Below, one piece after another: positions 5,895-13,937 of a stretch of 14,004 bases of DNA. The notes under the pieces were generated by a model. It saw only the letters and a list, made by a program, of their open reading frames with translations. It was not told the DNA's origin and did no database searches. Origin of the DNA: an uncultured Porphyromonas sp. (GTDB lineage: Bacteria > Bacteroidota > Bacteroidia > Bacteroidales > Porphyromonadaceae). The stretch lies in contig CAMFNC010000229.1 of NCBI GenBank assembly GCA_945965245.1, positions 1 through 14,004 of the forward strand, given 5' to 3'. Each line of letters begins with the position of its first letter. The stretch's first letter is position 1. A program made the translations under genes and the position numbers.

Positions 5895-7067
5895 ATGGAC
5901 GAACGATATATTCTCCGCGGCGTATCTGCCTCCAAAGAGGATGTGCACCAAGCCATCAAAAATGTGGACAAAGGACTGTATCCGGGTGCTTTCTGCAAAA
6001 TTATCCCCGACCTGCTGGGTGGAGACCCCGATTATTGCAATATCATGCATGCCGACGGTGCCGGCACCAAAAGTGCTCTGGCATATCTCTATTGGCGCGA
6101 GACGGGCGACCTCTCCGTATGGAAAGGCATTGCACAGGATGCACTAATCATGAACATAGATGACCTGCTGTGTGTGGGAGCCACAGACAACATACTGGTA
6201 TCCAGCACCATCGGACGTAATAAATTGCTTATCCCCGGCGAGGTAATCTCTGCCATCATCAATGGTACGGAAGAATTGCTGGCTTCGCTACGTGCTTTGG
6301 GGGTGAATGCCTATTCCACAGGAGGTGAAACCGCCGATGTGGGCGATCTCGTGCGCACCATCATTGTGGATAGCACAGTAACCTGCCGCATGAAGCGTGC
6401 CGACGTGATAGACAACGCTCATATCGCGGTTGGCGACGTAATTGTAGGCTTAGCCTCTTACGGTCAAGCCTCCTACGAATCGGAATACAACGGCGGAATG
6501 GGCAGTAACGGCCTAACCAGTGCCCGTCATGATGTATTTGCTCATTATTTGGCCGAGCGTTATCCGGAAAGTTATGATCGTGCCGTACCCGATGAATTGG
6601 TTTATAGTGGCACACAAAAACTGACCGATGCCATGGACGGTCTGCCGGTGGACGCCGGCAAGTTGGTGCTCTCACCCACCCGCACTTATGCTCCGGTGGT
6701 CAAGAAAGTACTGGACGAGATGCGCAGTAAGATTCATGGTATGGTGCACTGTTCGGGCGGTGCACAAACCAAAATAATGCACTTTGTAAAAAACAAACAC
6801 GTTATCAAGGACAATCTGCTGCCGGTTCCGCCACTCTTCGAATTGATTCGTCGCGAAAGCGGCACAGCACCCAAAGAGATGTACAAAGTATTCAATATGG
6901 GGCATCGCATGGAGTTTTATGTGCAGCCTTCGGATACCGCGCGCATTATAGAAATAGCGCAGGAGTTTGGCATCGAGGCTCAAGTAATCGGTCGGGTGGA
7001 AGCAGCAGAAAAAAATCTGCTAACGTTGGAAACACCCTACGGAACCATCGAATACGGAAACGAATAG
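5895..7067 (+). CDS. purM: Phosphoribosylformylglycinamidine cyclo-ligase (AIR synthase), long Bacteroidota form
   Basis: Catalyses the ATP-dependent closure of FGAM to aminoimidazole ribotide, the fifth step of de novo purine synthesis, in the cytosol. Family motifs are visible though diverged: MHADGAGTKSALAYL at 51-65 (the GTDGVGTK region), MNIDDLLCVGA at 86-96, GGETADV at 143-149, the GLASYGQ...GSNGLTSAR region at 185-211, SPTRTYAPV at 260-268, and HCSGGAQTKI at 286-295. At 390 aa it is longer than the roughly 345-residue E. coli enzyme; the added residues include the EYNGGM insert before SNGL. This long form is what I know from Bacteroidota. It lies 12 bp after the glucosaminidase and 21 bp before prfA. 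A thiamine-monophosphate-kinase-like relative is a less likely alternative. Confidence 0.88.
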   Translation: MDERYILRGVSASKEDVHQAIKNVDKGLYPGAFCKIIPDLLGGDPDYCNIMHADGAGTKSALAYLYWRETGDLSVWKGIAQDALIMNIDDLLCVGATDNILVSSTIGRNKLLIPGEVISAIINGTEELLASLRALGVNAYSTGGETADVGDLVRTIIVDSTVTCRMKRADVIDNAHIAVGDVIVGLASYGQASYESEYNGGMGSNGLTSARHDVFAHYLAERYPESYDRAVPDELVYSGTQKLTDAMDGLPVDAGKLVLSPTRTYAPVVKKVLDEMRSKIHGMVHCSGGAQTKIMHFVKNKHVIKDNLLPVPPLFELIRRESGTAPKEMYKVFNMGHRMEFYVQPSDTARIIEIAQEFGIEAQVIGRVEAAEKNLLTLETPYGTIEYGNE

Positions 7068-7088
7068 CATACCCCCCTACCATATTAT

Positions 7089-8183
7089 ATGGCAACAATA
7101 GAAAACAACGAATTATTAGATAAGGTAAACGGGCTGCACGCTCGCTTCGAAGAAATCAGCACATTGATAGCTTCGCCGGAAGTCATTTCGGATCAAAAGC
7201 GATATGCCAAATTGAGCAAAGAATATCGGGATCTCCAAAAGATTTTGGATAAGGGTCGCGAATATCAAATGGCATTGGAAACCATTGCCGAGGGACGTGA
7301 AACCATGCAAAGCGAAAGCGATGCAGAACTGCGCGAAATGGCTCGTGAGCTAATCAACGAAAGTGAAGCTCAACTGCCCGAACTGGAAGAAGCCATCAAA
7401 ATGCTGCTGGTACCTGCCGACCCGGAGGACGACAAAAATGCCGTAATGGAAATTCGCGGTGGAACCGGTGGCGATGAAGCGGCTATTTTTGCCGGAGACC
7501 TCTATAAGATGTATATCAAATACTGCGAAAGCAAAGGATGGCGCACAGAAGTAACCAGCTATACCGAAGGTACAGCCGGTGGTTTTAAGGAAATCATCTT
7601 TACGGTAACCGGCGAGGGTGTGTATGGTGTGCTAAAATATGAAAGCGGAGTGCATCGTGTGCAGCGTGTACCCGCCACAGAAACACAAGGACGTGTACAC
7701 ACCTCGGCAGCCACGGTGGCCGTATTGCCCGAAGCGGACGAAGTGGACGTGCAAATCAATCCGGCCGACGTGGAGATGCAAACCAGTCGTTCCGGAGGAG
7801 CCGGCGGTCAGAACGTGAATAAGGTGGAAACCAAAGTGCAACTGACACACAAACCCACGGGCATCGTGGTGGTATGCCAGGAGGCACGCACACAAACGGG
7901 TAACCGCGAATTGGCTTGGCAGATGCTGCGCAATAAATTGTATGAAATTGAAATCACAAAACACAATGACGAAATAGCCAGCAGGCGCAAAACAATGGTT
8001 TCCACCGGCGACCGCTCGGCCAAAATCCGCACCTATAATTATCCGCAAGGACGTGTTACGGATCATCGTATCAATTTAACGCTTTACAATCTCTCCGCTA
8101 TCATGGATGGCGATGTGCAACCCATCATCAATGAATTGATTGTGGCCGAAAACGTGGAACGTATGAAAGAAGCCGAATTATAA
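7089..8183 (+). CDS. prfA: Peptide chain release factor 1
   Basis: Class I release factor that recognises UAA and UAG stop codons and triggers peptidyl-tRNA hydrolysis on the ribosome. The stop-codon-reading tripeptide PAT is at 195-197 (VQRVPATETQGRVHTSAATVAVLPE), which marks RF1 rather than RF2, which has SPF. The catalytic GGQ is at 239-241 in RSGGAGGQNVNK; its glutamine is normally N5-methylated by PrmC, which is not encoded here. The N-terminal helical domain occupies about 1-110 and ends with the EIRGGTGGDEAAIF stretch at 121-134. The length of 364 aa is normal. It is 21 bp after purM and 44 bp before pyrF, the largest gap inside this gene run. Confidence 0.97.
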   Translation: MATIENNELLDKVNGLHARFEEISTLIASPEVISDQKRYAKLSKEYRDLQKILDKGREYQMALETIAEGRETMQSESDAELREMARELINESEAQLPELEEAIKMLLVPADPEDDKNAVMEIRGGTGGDEAAIFAGDLYKMYIKYCESKGWRTEVTSYTEGTAGGFKEIIFTVTGEGVYGVLKYESGVHRVQRVPATETQGRVHTSAATVAVLPEADEVDVQINPADVEMQTSRSGGAGGQNVNKVETKVQLTHKPTGIVVVCQEARTQTGNRELAWQMLRNKLYEIEITKHNDEIASRRKTMVSTGDRSAKIRTYNYPQGRVTDHRINLTLYNLSAIMDGDVQPIINELIVAENVERMKEAEL

Positions 8184-8227
8184 GTTGTTCGGATTTTTAT
8201 TATCGATTAACAATACAACGAAATACT

Positions 8228-9058
8228 ATGACAAAAGAAGAACTTTTTGAGAACATCAAGTGCAAACGCTCTTTTCTCTGCGTAGGGTTGGATACCGATG
8301 TGCGCAAAATCCCGGCACATCTGCAAGAAGACGAAGACCCTATTTTTGCCTTCAATAAACAAATTATAGATGCCACGGCAGAACACTGTATTGCCTTCAA
8401 ACCTAATCTGGCTTTCTACGAAAGCATGGGGCCTTATGGCATCAAGGCTTTTGAAAAGACGGTAAATTATTTGCGTGAGCAATATCCGGATCAGTTGATT
8501 ATTGCCGATGCCAAACGTGGCGATATTGGCAACACCAGCAATCTGTATGCCCGTTCTTTCTTTGAAAACACAAATGTGGATGCACTGACCATTTCGCCCT
8601 ATATGGGTTCGGACAGCGTGTCTCCGTTTTTGCTATATCCCGGTAAATGGGTGGTGCTGCTGGCACTCACTTCCAACGCCGGAGCACAAGATTTTCAATT
8701 AATGAAAGATGAATCCGGCGAATGCCTATTCGAGCGCATATTGCGCATCTCACAGACTTGGGAAAACGCAGACCGTCTGATGTATGTGGTGGGAGCCACC
8801 AAGGCGCAGATGCTGGAGCATGTGCGCGCCATCGTACCCGACAGTTTCTTGCTGGTACCGGGCATCGGTTCGCAAAACGGCAGTTTGGATGAAGTGGTGA
8901 AGTATGGTATCAACTCCACTTGCGGATTGATTGTTAATGCTTCGCGCAGCATTATCTATGCCGATAACAGTGAAAACTTTGCCCGATATGCCGCCGCCGA
9001 AGCGGCACAGCTGCACAGCCAGATGGAAGACGCCTTAATCAAAAACGACTTGATTTAA
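8228..9058 (+). CDS. pyrF: Orotidine 5'-phosphate decarboxylase
   Basis: Converts OMP to UMP, the last step of de novo pyrimidine synthesis, in the cytosol. The active-site motif IIADAKRGDIGNTS is at 91-104, with the catalytic D94, K96 and D99 of the DxKxxD signature. The N-terminal FLCVGLDTD at 16-24 carries the first substrate-binding aspartate, and the phosphate-binding end VNASRSIIYA is at 236-245. With 276 aa and this DAKRGDIGNT wording it belongs to the longer type-2 PyrF group rather than the shorter E. coli type. Its TAA stop overlaps the next gene's ATG by one base (9058), so translation of lpxD is probably coupled to it. UMP feeds UTP and hence the UDP-GlcNAc used by the lipid A genes that follow. 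Confidence 0.95.
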   Translation: MTKEELFENIKCKRSFLCVGLDTDVRKIPAHLQEDEDPIFAFNKQIIDATAEHCIAFKPNLAFYESMGPYGIKAFEKTVNYLREQYPDQLIIADAKRGDIGNTSNLYARSFFENTNVDALTISPYMGSDSVSPFLLYPGKWVVLLALTSNAGAQDFQLMKDESGECLFERILRISQTWENADRLMYVVGATKAQMLEHVRAIVPDSFLLVPGIGSQNGSLDEVVKYGINSTCGLIVNASRSIIYADNSENFARYAAAEAAQLHSQMEDALIKNDLI

Positions 9059-10098
9059 TGAAAACTGCTTTTTCTGCTGCACAAATTGCCGCCATACTGA
9101 ACGGTTCGGTGGAGGGTAATGCCCAAGTGATGGTAAGTTCGTTCGGCAAAATCGAAGAGGCTGTGGCCGGCGACTTAACTTTCCTCTCAAACCTCAAATA
9201 CGAGGCTCACATCTATACTACCAAGGCATCCGCCGTTCTGGTTAATCAGACGTTCAAACCCGCCAAACCGATTGCTGCCACACTGGTTCGTGTACCGGAT
9301 GCTTATGCCGCTTTAGCACAACTTTTGCAGCTGGTACAGCAAAACGAACAAGCCGGTGTGCCGGTGGGAATCCATCCCACAGCTGTGGTGGCGGAAGGAG
9401 TGGAAATTCCTGCAGATGTATATGTGGGAGCGTATGCTTGTATAGAAAACGGAGCACAAATTGCCTCCGGATGTCGCATTTATCCGTATGTATACATAGG
9501 AGAGGATGTACAGTTAGGTTCCGATACAATTATCTATCCGCACGTGACAATCTATCATGGTGTCAAGGTGGGACGTAAATGCATCATTCATGCCGGCGTA
9601 GTGCTGGGAGCCGACGGTTTCGGATTTGCACCGGAAAGCGATGGCTATCACAAAATACCCCAACTGGGAGGCGTAATTGTAGAAGATGATGTGGAAATCG
9701 GAGCCAATACTTGCATTGACCGTGCTGTAATGGGCAATACCATTATCCACAAGGGAGTAAAATTGGACAACCTTATTCAGGTGGCTCATAACTGCTCGGT
9801 GGGATGCCATACGGTAATGGCGGCTCAAACCGGAATGGCAGGTTCGTCGCAAGTGGGCGAATGGTGTCAGATTGGCGGCCAAGTGGGCATTGCCGGACAC
9901 CTCAAGGTGGGCAATCGGGTAAGTGCAGGTGGTCAAACAGGCATTTTGGGCAATATTGCTAATGGAAAAACCATCATGGGTTCGCCTTCGATGGAGGCAT
10001 CCAAGGCTATGCGCACCTATGTACAATTGAGCCGTTTGGGTGAATTGGAGCAACGCATCAAGCAACTGGAAAAGGCATTGAAAGAAAACAACAAATAA
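9058..10098 (+). CDS. lpxD: UDP-3-O-(3-hydroxyacyl)glucosamine N-acyltransferase
   Basis: Third committed step of lipid A synthesis: transfers a 3-hydroxyacyl chain from ACP to the 2-amino group of UDP-3-O-acylglucosamine. Residues 1-100 form the uridine-binding N-terminal domain, with FSAAQIAAILNGSVEGN at 5-21 and GDLTFLSNLKY at 38-48. About 105-310 is a left-handed parallel beta-helix of hexapeptide repeats. The catalytic histidine is H244 in LIQVAHNCSVG, and GADGFGFAPE at 184-193 is a conserved LpxD segment. A C-terminal helix at about 324-345 (LSRLGELEQRIKQLEKALKE) corresponds to the ACP-contacting coiled region of the trimer. At 346 aa it has the usual length. The start overlaps the pyrF stop; lpxC-fabZ follows 14 bp later. 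Confidence 0.96.
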   Translation: MKTAFSAAQIAAILNGSVEGNAQVMVSSFGKIEEAVAGDLTFLSNLKYEAHIYTTKASAVLVNQTFKPAKPIAATLVRVPDAYAALAQLLQLVQQNEQAGVPVGIHPTAVVAEGVEIPADVYVGAYACIENGAQIASGCRIYPYVYIGEDVQLGSDTIIYPHVTIYHGVKVGRKCIIHAGVVLGADGFGFAPESDGYHKIPQLGGVIVEDDVEIGANTCIDRAVMGNTIIHKGVKLDNLIQVAHNCSVGCHTVMAAQTGMAGSSQVGEWCQIGGQVGIAGHLKVGNRVSAGGQTGILGNIANGKTIMGSPSMEASKAMRTYVQLSRLGELEQRIKQLEKALKENNK

Positions 10099-10112
10099 TA
10101 TCAGAATACGAC

Positions 10113-11495
10113 ATGAGACCAAAACAACAGACACTGGGTGGCAGCTTCAGCGTACACGGCAAAGGGCTGCACACGGGGCTGGACATTGAACTAACCATCA
10201 GCCCGGCTCCCGAAGGTACTGGCCGTGTGATTCGCAGAGTGGATGTGGAGGAAAAAAACGAAATCCCCGCACTTTCCGAATTTGTGGTGGCCACAGAAAG
10301 AGGAACCGTATTAGGAAAAGGAGAACTCACCGTGAGCACCGTGGAGCATGCCATGGCCGCTCTATATGCCATGAATGTGGATAACTGTTATATGGATGTG
10401 AATGCTCCGGAATTCCCGATTCTGGATGGCAGTTCGAGATTTTATATTGAAAACATCCAAAAAGTGGGTGTGGTGGAACAACATTTTCCGGCCGATGAAT
10501 ATATCGTAATGCATCGTCAGGAGGTAACCTCCGGAGCATCCAGAATCCTACTTTTGCCGGATGATCGGTTCGGCATTGATGTGCATATCAGTTATGATTC
10601 TCCCATCTTAGGTAATCAGTATGCCGAATTGGATGATTTGAATAAATTTACTGAAGAGATAGCCGATGCACGAACTTTTGTCTTTGTGCGCGAAATCGAG
10701 CCACTCCTAAAACTTGGTTTGATTAAAGGCGGAGATTTGGACAATGCATTGGTTATCTATGACAAGGAATTGCCTCAAGAACAGATAGACGACATCTGCC
10801 GCACAGTGGGCGTGCCCACAAAGCAAGTTTCGGAATTTGGCTATATCAATAACCGTCCACTGAAATACACCAATGAGCCGGCACGCCACAAGTTGCTGGA
10901 TATTTTGGGGGATTTGGCTCTCATCGGCCGTCGCATCGTGGGACGCATTATCGCCCAAAGCCCTGGCCATACCATCAATAATCAGATGGGTCAGGCCATC
11001 CGCAAAGAAATCAAACAAAATGAATCTCAAGCACCACTCTATGACCCATGTCAAGAGCCGCTAATGGATGTCAATCGTATCCGTGAATTGCTTCCACATC
11101 GCTATCCATTCCTATTAGTAGATAAAATCATTGATTTGGGACAACACGAAATAGTGGGCGTGAAGAATGTTTCGGGTAATGAACCTTTCTTCCAAGGTCA
11201 CTTCCCGGAAGAACCTGTAATGCCAGGTGTTTTGCAAGTGGAAGCCATGGCACAAGTGGGCGGCATTTTAGTGCTTAATTCTGTGGACGATCCCGAGCGC
11301 TACTCTACCTATTTCCTAAAGATTGATAATGTGAAGTTCCGTCGCAAGGTGGTTCCGGGCGATACGCTGCTCTTCAAATTGCGGATGCTGACTGAAATCA
11401 GACGTGGCGTGGCCAATATGCGCGGTCTGGCTTTCGTGGGCGACAAACTGGTATGCGAAGCTGAATTCATGGCACAGATAATCAAAAACAAATAA
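10113..11495 (+). CDS. lpxC-fabZ: Fused LpxC deacetylase / FabZ 3-hydroxyacyl-ACP dehydratase
   Basis: A two-domain protein. Residues 1-305 are LpxC, the zinc-dependent UDP-3-O-acyl-GlcNAc deacetylase and committed step of lipid A synthesis. The zinc ligands are H79 (STVEHAM, with the general base E78), H259 and D263 (HKLLDILGD), and the catalytic histidine is H286 (PGHTINN). The spacing between H79 and H259 is about 21 residues longer than in E. coli. After a short linker (about 303-318, NESQAPLYDPCQEPL), residues 319-460 are FabZ: LLPHRYPFLLVDKI at 327-340 and the active-site H363 and E377 in GHFPEEPVMPGVLQVEAMAQ. FabZ dehydrates 3-hydroxyacyl-ACP, the same substrate pool that LpxA and LpxD draw on. 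This fusion is characteristic of Bacteroidota. No stop or frameshift separates the parts. Confidence 0.97.
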   Translation: MRPKQQTLGGSFSVHGKGLHTGLDIELTISPAPEGTGRVIRRVDVEEKNEIPALSEFVVATERGTVLGKGELTVSTVEHAMAALYAMNVDNCYMDVNAPEFPILDGSSRFYIENIQKVGVVEQHFPADEYIVMHRQEVTSGASRILLLPDDRFGIDVHISYDSPILGNQYAELDDLNKFTEEIADARTFVFVREIEPLLKLGLIKGGDLDNALVIYDKELPQEQIDDICRTVGVPTKQVSEFGYINNRPLKYTNEPARHKLLDILGDLALIGRRIVGRIIAQSPGHTINNQMGQAIRKEIKQNESQAPLYDPCQEPLMDVNRIRELLPHRYPFLLVDKIIDLGQHEIVGVKNVSGNEPFFQGHFPEEPVMPGVLQVEAMAQVGGILVLNSVDDPERYSTYFLKIDNVKFRRKVVPGDTLLFKLRMLTEIRRGVANMRGLAFVGDKLVCEAEFMAQIIKNK

Positions 11496-11521
11496 TTTCC
11501 ATATAGAACAAACAGATTTTA

Positions 11522-12316
11522 ATGTCTAAAGAATCACTTATCAGCCCATTGGCTGTGGTGCATCCAAATGCACAATTGAGCGAAAACGTGCGTGTAGAGC
11601 CGTTTGCCGTAATAGACGATAACGTAGTTATCGGTAACGATACCATCATTCACTCACATGCCATCGTGCGCGGCGGTGCCCGCATTGGTCACCACTGTCA
11701 AATACACCCCGGAGCCGTAGTGTCCAATATACCCCAAGATTTGAAATTCGTGGGTGAAGAAACGGTTGCTATTATTGGCAACTATACCACCATTCGCGAA
11801 TGTGTTACGGTAAATCGAGGAACCAAAAGCCGTGGTCATACGATTATCGGCGATTACTGTCTGCTGATGGCCTATTCGCACGTGGCACACGACTGCGAAT
11901 TGGGTAATCATATCATCATCGGTAATGCTACACAGATAGCCGGCGAAGTGGAAATAGCAGATTATGCCACCATTAGCGGTGGCGTTTTGGTGCATCAGTT
12001 TACACGTATCGGTACACAAGTGATGGTACAGGGAGGCTGCCGTTTTTCCAAAGATGTGCCTCCGTTTACCTTAGTGGGTCGCGAACCGACCGTATACTGC
12101 GGTATCAACATCGTGGGTTTGCGTCGCAGAAACTATACGAACAATCAGATTTATGTCATCAACGATATTTACCGCACCCTGTATCAACGTGGCTTAAATA
12201 ATTCTGAAGCCATCGAAGTCATCAAGGCCGATTTTCCCGATTCTGAAGAACTTCGCATTATCTTGGACTTCATCACATCCAGCAAACGAGGTATCATTCG
12301 CGGAAATTTGGAATAA
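11522..12316 (+). CDS. lpxA: Acyl-ACP:UDP-N-acetylglucosamine O-acyltransferase
   Basis: First step of lipid A synthesis: transfers a 3-hydroxyacyl chain from ACP to the 3-OH of UDP-GlcNAc. The protein is a hexapeptide-repeat beta-helix over about 5-190 with a C-terminal helical domain. The catalytic histidine is H123 in YSHVAHDCELG, equivalent to E. coli H125, with H120 matching H122. VSNIPQDLKFVGE at 67-79 is the conserved LpxA loop. By ungapped alignment with E. coli, G171 falls at the hydrocarbon-ruler position (E. coli G173), where a bulky residue shortens the preferred acyl chain; glycine here fits use of long 3-hydroxyacyl chains. Length 264 aa is normal. It lies 26 bp after lpxC-fabZ and 15 bp before the NAD(P)HX repair gene. 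Confidence 0.97.
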   Translation: MSKESLISPLAVVHPNAQLSENVRVEPFAVIDDNVVIGNDTIIHSHAIVRGGARIGHHCQIHPGAVVSNIPQDLKFVGEETVAIIGNYTTIRECVTVNRGTKSRGHTIIGDYCLLMAYSHVAHDCELGNHIIIGNATQIAGEVEIADYATISGGVLVHQFTRIGTQVMVQGGCRFSKDVPPFTLVGREPTVYCGINIVGLRRRNYTNNQIYVINDIYRTLYQRGLNNSEAIEVIKADFPDSEELRIILDFITSSKRGIIRGNLE

Positions 12317-12331
12317 CCCCGTAAAAGCGAT

Positions 12332-13855
12332 ATGAAAAAGATATTCACAGCCGCCCAGATGGCTCAATTGGATCGTATCACTCTGGAACAAGAGCAGATG
12401 GCCGGATATGATTTGGTGGAGCGAGCTGCCCGTGCTTTCGTATATGAATTTAATCGTCATTACAAGCCTCGCCGCAACGATGTATTCATCTTTGCCGGCA
12501 GAGGTAATAATGGTGCAGATGCTTTGGCCATAGCCCGACTACTGTTAGAAGACAGCTATTCAGTCCAAGTGGTTCTATTCAATACAGAGGGCAAACTTTC
12601 GGATGAGTGTGAATATCATCGTCGCAGATTGCTGGAAGTGGAAGCTGCACACTTGCAAGAGGTACGTGATGAGTTTGCGCCTCCTGTTATGCGTGCCGAA
12701 AGCATCATCGTTGATGGTCTGTTCGGTAGTGGCCTAAACCGTCCGTTGGAAGGTGGTTATGCTGCCTTAGTTCAGTATATCAACGAGAGTGGCTTGGAGG
12801 TGGTAAGTATTGATATTCCATCCGGTATTCCTTCAGAAGAAACATGTTGGGATTTGCGTGGTCAGGTGGCTGTTCGTGCTCACCGCACATTCACGTTCGA
12901 GCAGCCCAAATTAGCGTTCTTCGTGGCAGAAAATCATGAATTTATCGGCTTAGTCCACACGCTTGCCATCGGATTAAGCGAAAGTGGCAAGGAGCAAATT
13001 GATAGCGATTTCTATCAAGTTTCGGACTTGGATATGGCACGTGCCATCAAGCCGCGCAATAAATTTGCTCACAAAGATCATTTCGGTCATGCCTTGCTTG
13101 TGGCCGGAGGCAAAGGCCACATGGGGGCGGCCTGTTTGGCTGCTCAGGGTGCAATGCGCAGTGGTGTCGGATTGCTTACGGTACATCTGCCGGCGTGCGG
13201 CGAGGCTGTTATGCAAACCGTGATACCCGAAGCGATGACCGAGGCGGATATGGAGCAATCGGTAATCTCCGGGGTGCCACAACCCAATAAATATGCCGCA
13301 GTGGCAGTGGGACCGGGTATCGGAACCGATGAAACTCAACACATGATGCTGGAGCAACTCATCCTTTCCACACAGAAACCCATGGTACTGGATGCCGATG
13401 CACTCAATATCATTGCTGCACACAGCGAATTGTTGGATCATCTACCTGCCGGCAGTATCCTCACGCCACACATGCGGGAGTTGGAGAGACTGACCACTTT
13501 TTGCAATAATGACTTCGAGCGTCTGCACCAAGCACGTGCTTTGTCTGTCAATCATAATGTGTATGTGGTGCTCAAAGGTGCTTATACAGCCACGTGTATG
13601 CCGAGTGGCAAAGTGGTATTCAATTGTACCGGAAATCCGGGTATGGCCACGGCCGGAAGCGGCGATGTGCTAACAGGTATCATTTGCGGATTATTGGCGC
13701 AAGGCCATCCTCCCTCCACTTCTGCCGTTTTGGGTGTATACTTGCATGGATTGGCCGGCGATATATATGCAGGCAGATATTCACAAGCCAGCTTGACCGC
13801 AGGCGATATTCCACGTTATTTGGGTGAAGCCTATAAACAACTTATAGAAGAATAA
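12332..13855 (+). CDS. nnr: Bifunctional NAD(P)H-hydrate epimerase / ADP-dependent NAD(P)H-hydrate dehydratase
   Basis: Repairs hydrated NADH and NADPH (NADHX/NADPHX). Residues 1-215 are the YjeF_N epimerase domain: FTAAQMAQLD at 5-14, FAGRGNNGADALAIARLL at 54-71, VDGLFGSGLNRPLEG at 127-141 and SIDIPSGIPSEE at 159-170. Residues about 230-507 are the ribokinase-like dehydratase: GHALLVAGGKGHMGAACLAA at 252-271, AVGPGIGTD at 325-333, VLDADALN at 352-359, LTPHMREL at 377-384, and the NPGMATAGSGDVLTG motif at 435-449 with the likely catalytic D445. Length 507 aa fits the fused bacterial enzyme. In the epimerase loop most relatives read NNGGD, whereas this protein reads NNGAD. It is the last gene of the run, 15 bp after lpxA, and is followed by a strong hairpin. 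Its link to lipid A is positional only. Confidence 0.93.
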   Translation: MKKIFTAAQMAQLDRITLEQEQMAGYDLVERAARAFVYEFNRHYKPRRNDVFIFAGRGNNGADALAIARLLLEDSYSVQVVLFNTEGKLSDECEYHRRRLLEVEAAHLQEVRDEFAPPVMRAESIIVDGLFGSGLNRPLEGGYAALVQYINESGLEVVSIDIPSGIPSEETCWDLRGQVAVRAHRTFTFEQPKLAFFVAENHEFIGLVHTLAIGLSESGKEQIDSDFYQVSDLDMARAIKPRNKFAHKDHFGHALLVAGGKGHMGAACLAAQGAMRSGVGLLTVHLPACGEAVMQTVIPEAMTEADMEQSVISGVPQPNKYAAVAVGPGIGTDETQHMMLEQLILSTQKPMVLDADALNIIAAHSELLDHLPAGSILTPHMRELERLTTFCNNDFERLHQARALSVNHNVYVVLKGAYTATCMPSGKVVFNCTGNPGMATAGSGDVLTGIICGLLAQGHPPSTSAVLGVYLHGLAGDIYAGRYSQASLTAGDIPRYLGEAYKQLIEE

Positions 13856-13876
13856 CACCACACAGTCCATCCCAAT

Positions 13877-13920
13877 AGAAAGCGGGGAGCAAGATCTAAA
13901 CATCTTACTCCCCGCTTTCT
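13877..13920. terminator. Strong hairpin, probable bidirectional terminator
   Basis: A 19-bp stem with one mismatch and a 6-nt loop (13896-13901). The inner 5 bp (AAGAT/ATCTT) and outer 13 bp (AGAAAGCGGGGAG and its complement) are separated by a single C-A mismatch at 13890/13907 on the plus strand. On the minus strand the same position is a G-U wobble, so the minus-strand RNA hairpin is fully paired. The plus-strand arm is followed by a short T run (GTTTGATAATTTTCC), not a perfect U-tract. It sits between two convergent reading frames and so likely ends both. Confidence 0.85.
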
Positions 13921-13937
13921 GTTTGATAATTTTCCTT

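Noticed and set aside
5319..6050. 243-aa minus-strand open frame across the glucosaminidase-purM junction
   Set aside because: It spans two well-supported plus-strand genes and their boundary, with histidine-rich antisense composition and no motif.
8184..8227. Possible separate promoter between prfA and pyrF
   Set aside because: The 44-bp gap is AT-rich but has no TAnnTTTG match and no terminator hairpin, so a new transcript start is not supported.
9514..10134. 206-aa minus-strand open frame opposite lpxD
   Set aside because: The plus strand has complete LpxD hexapeptide repeats and catalytic histidine; the antisense frame is explained by codon bias.
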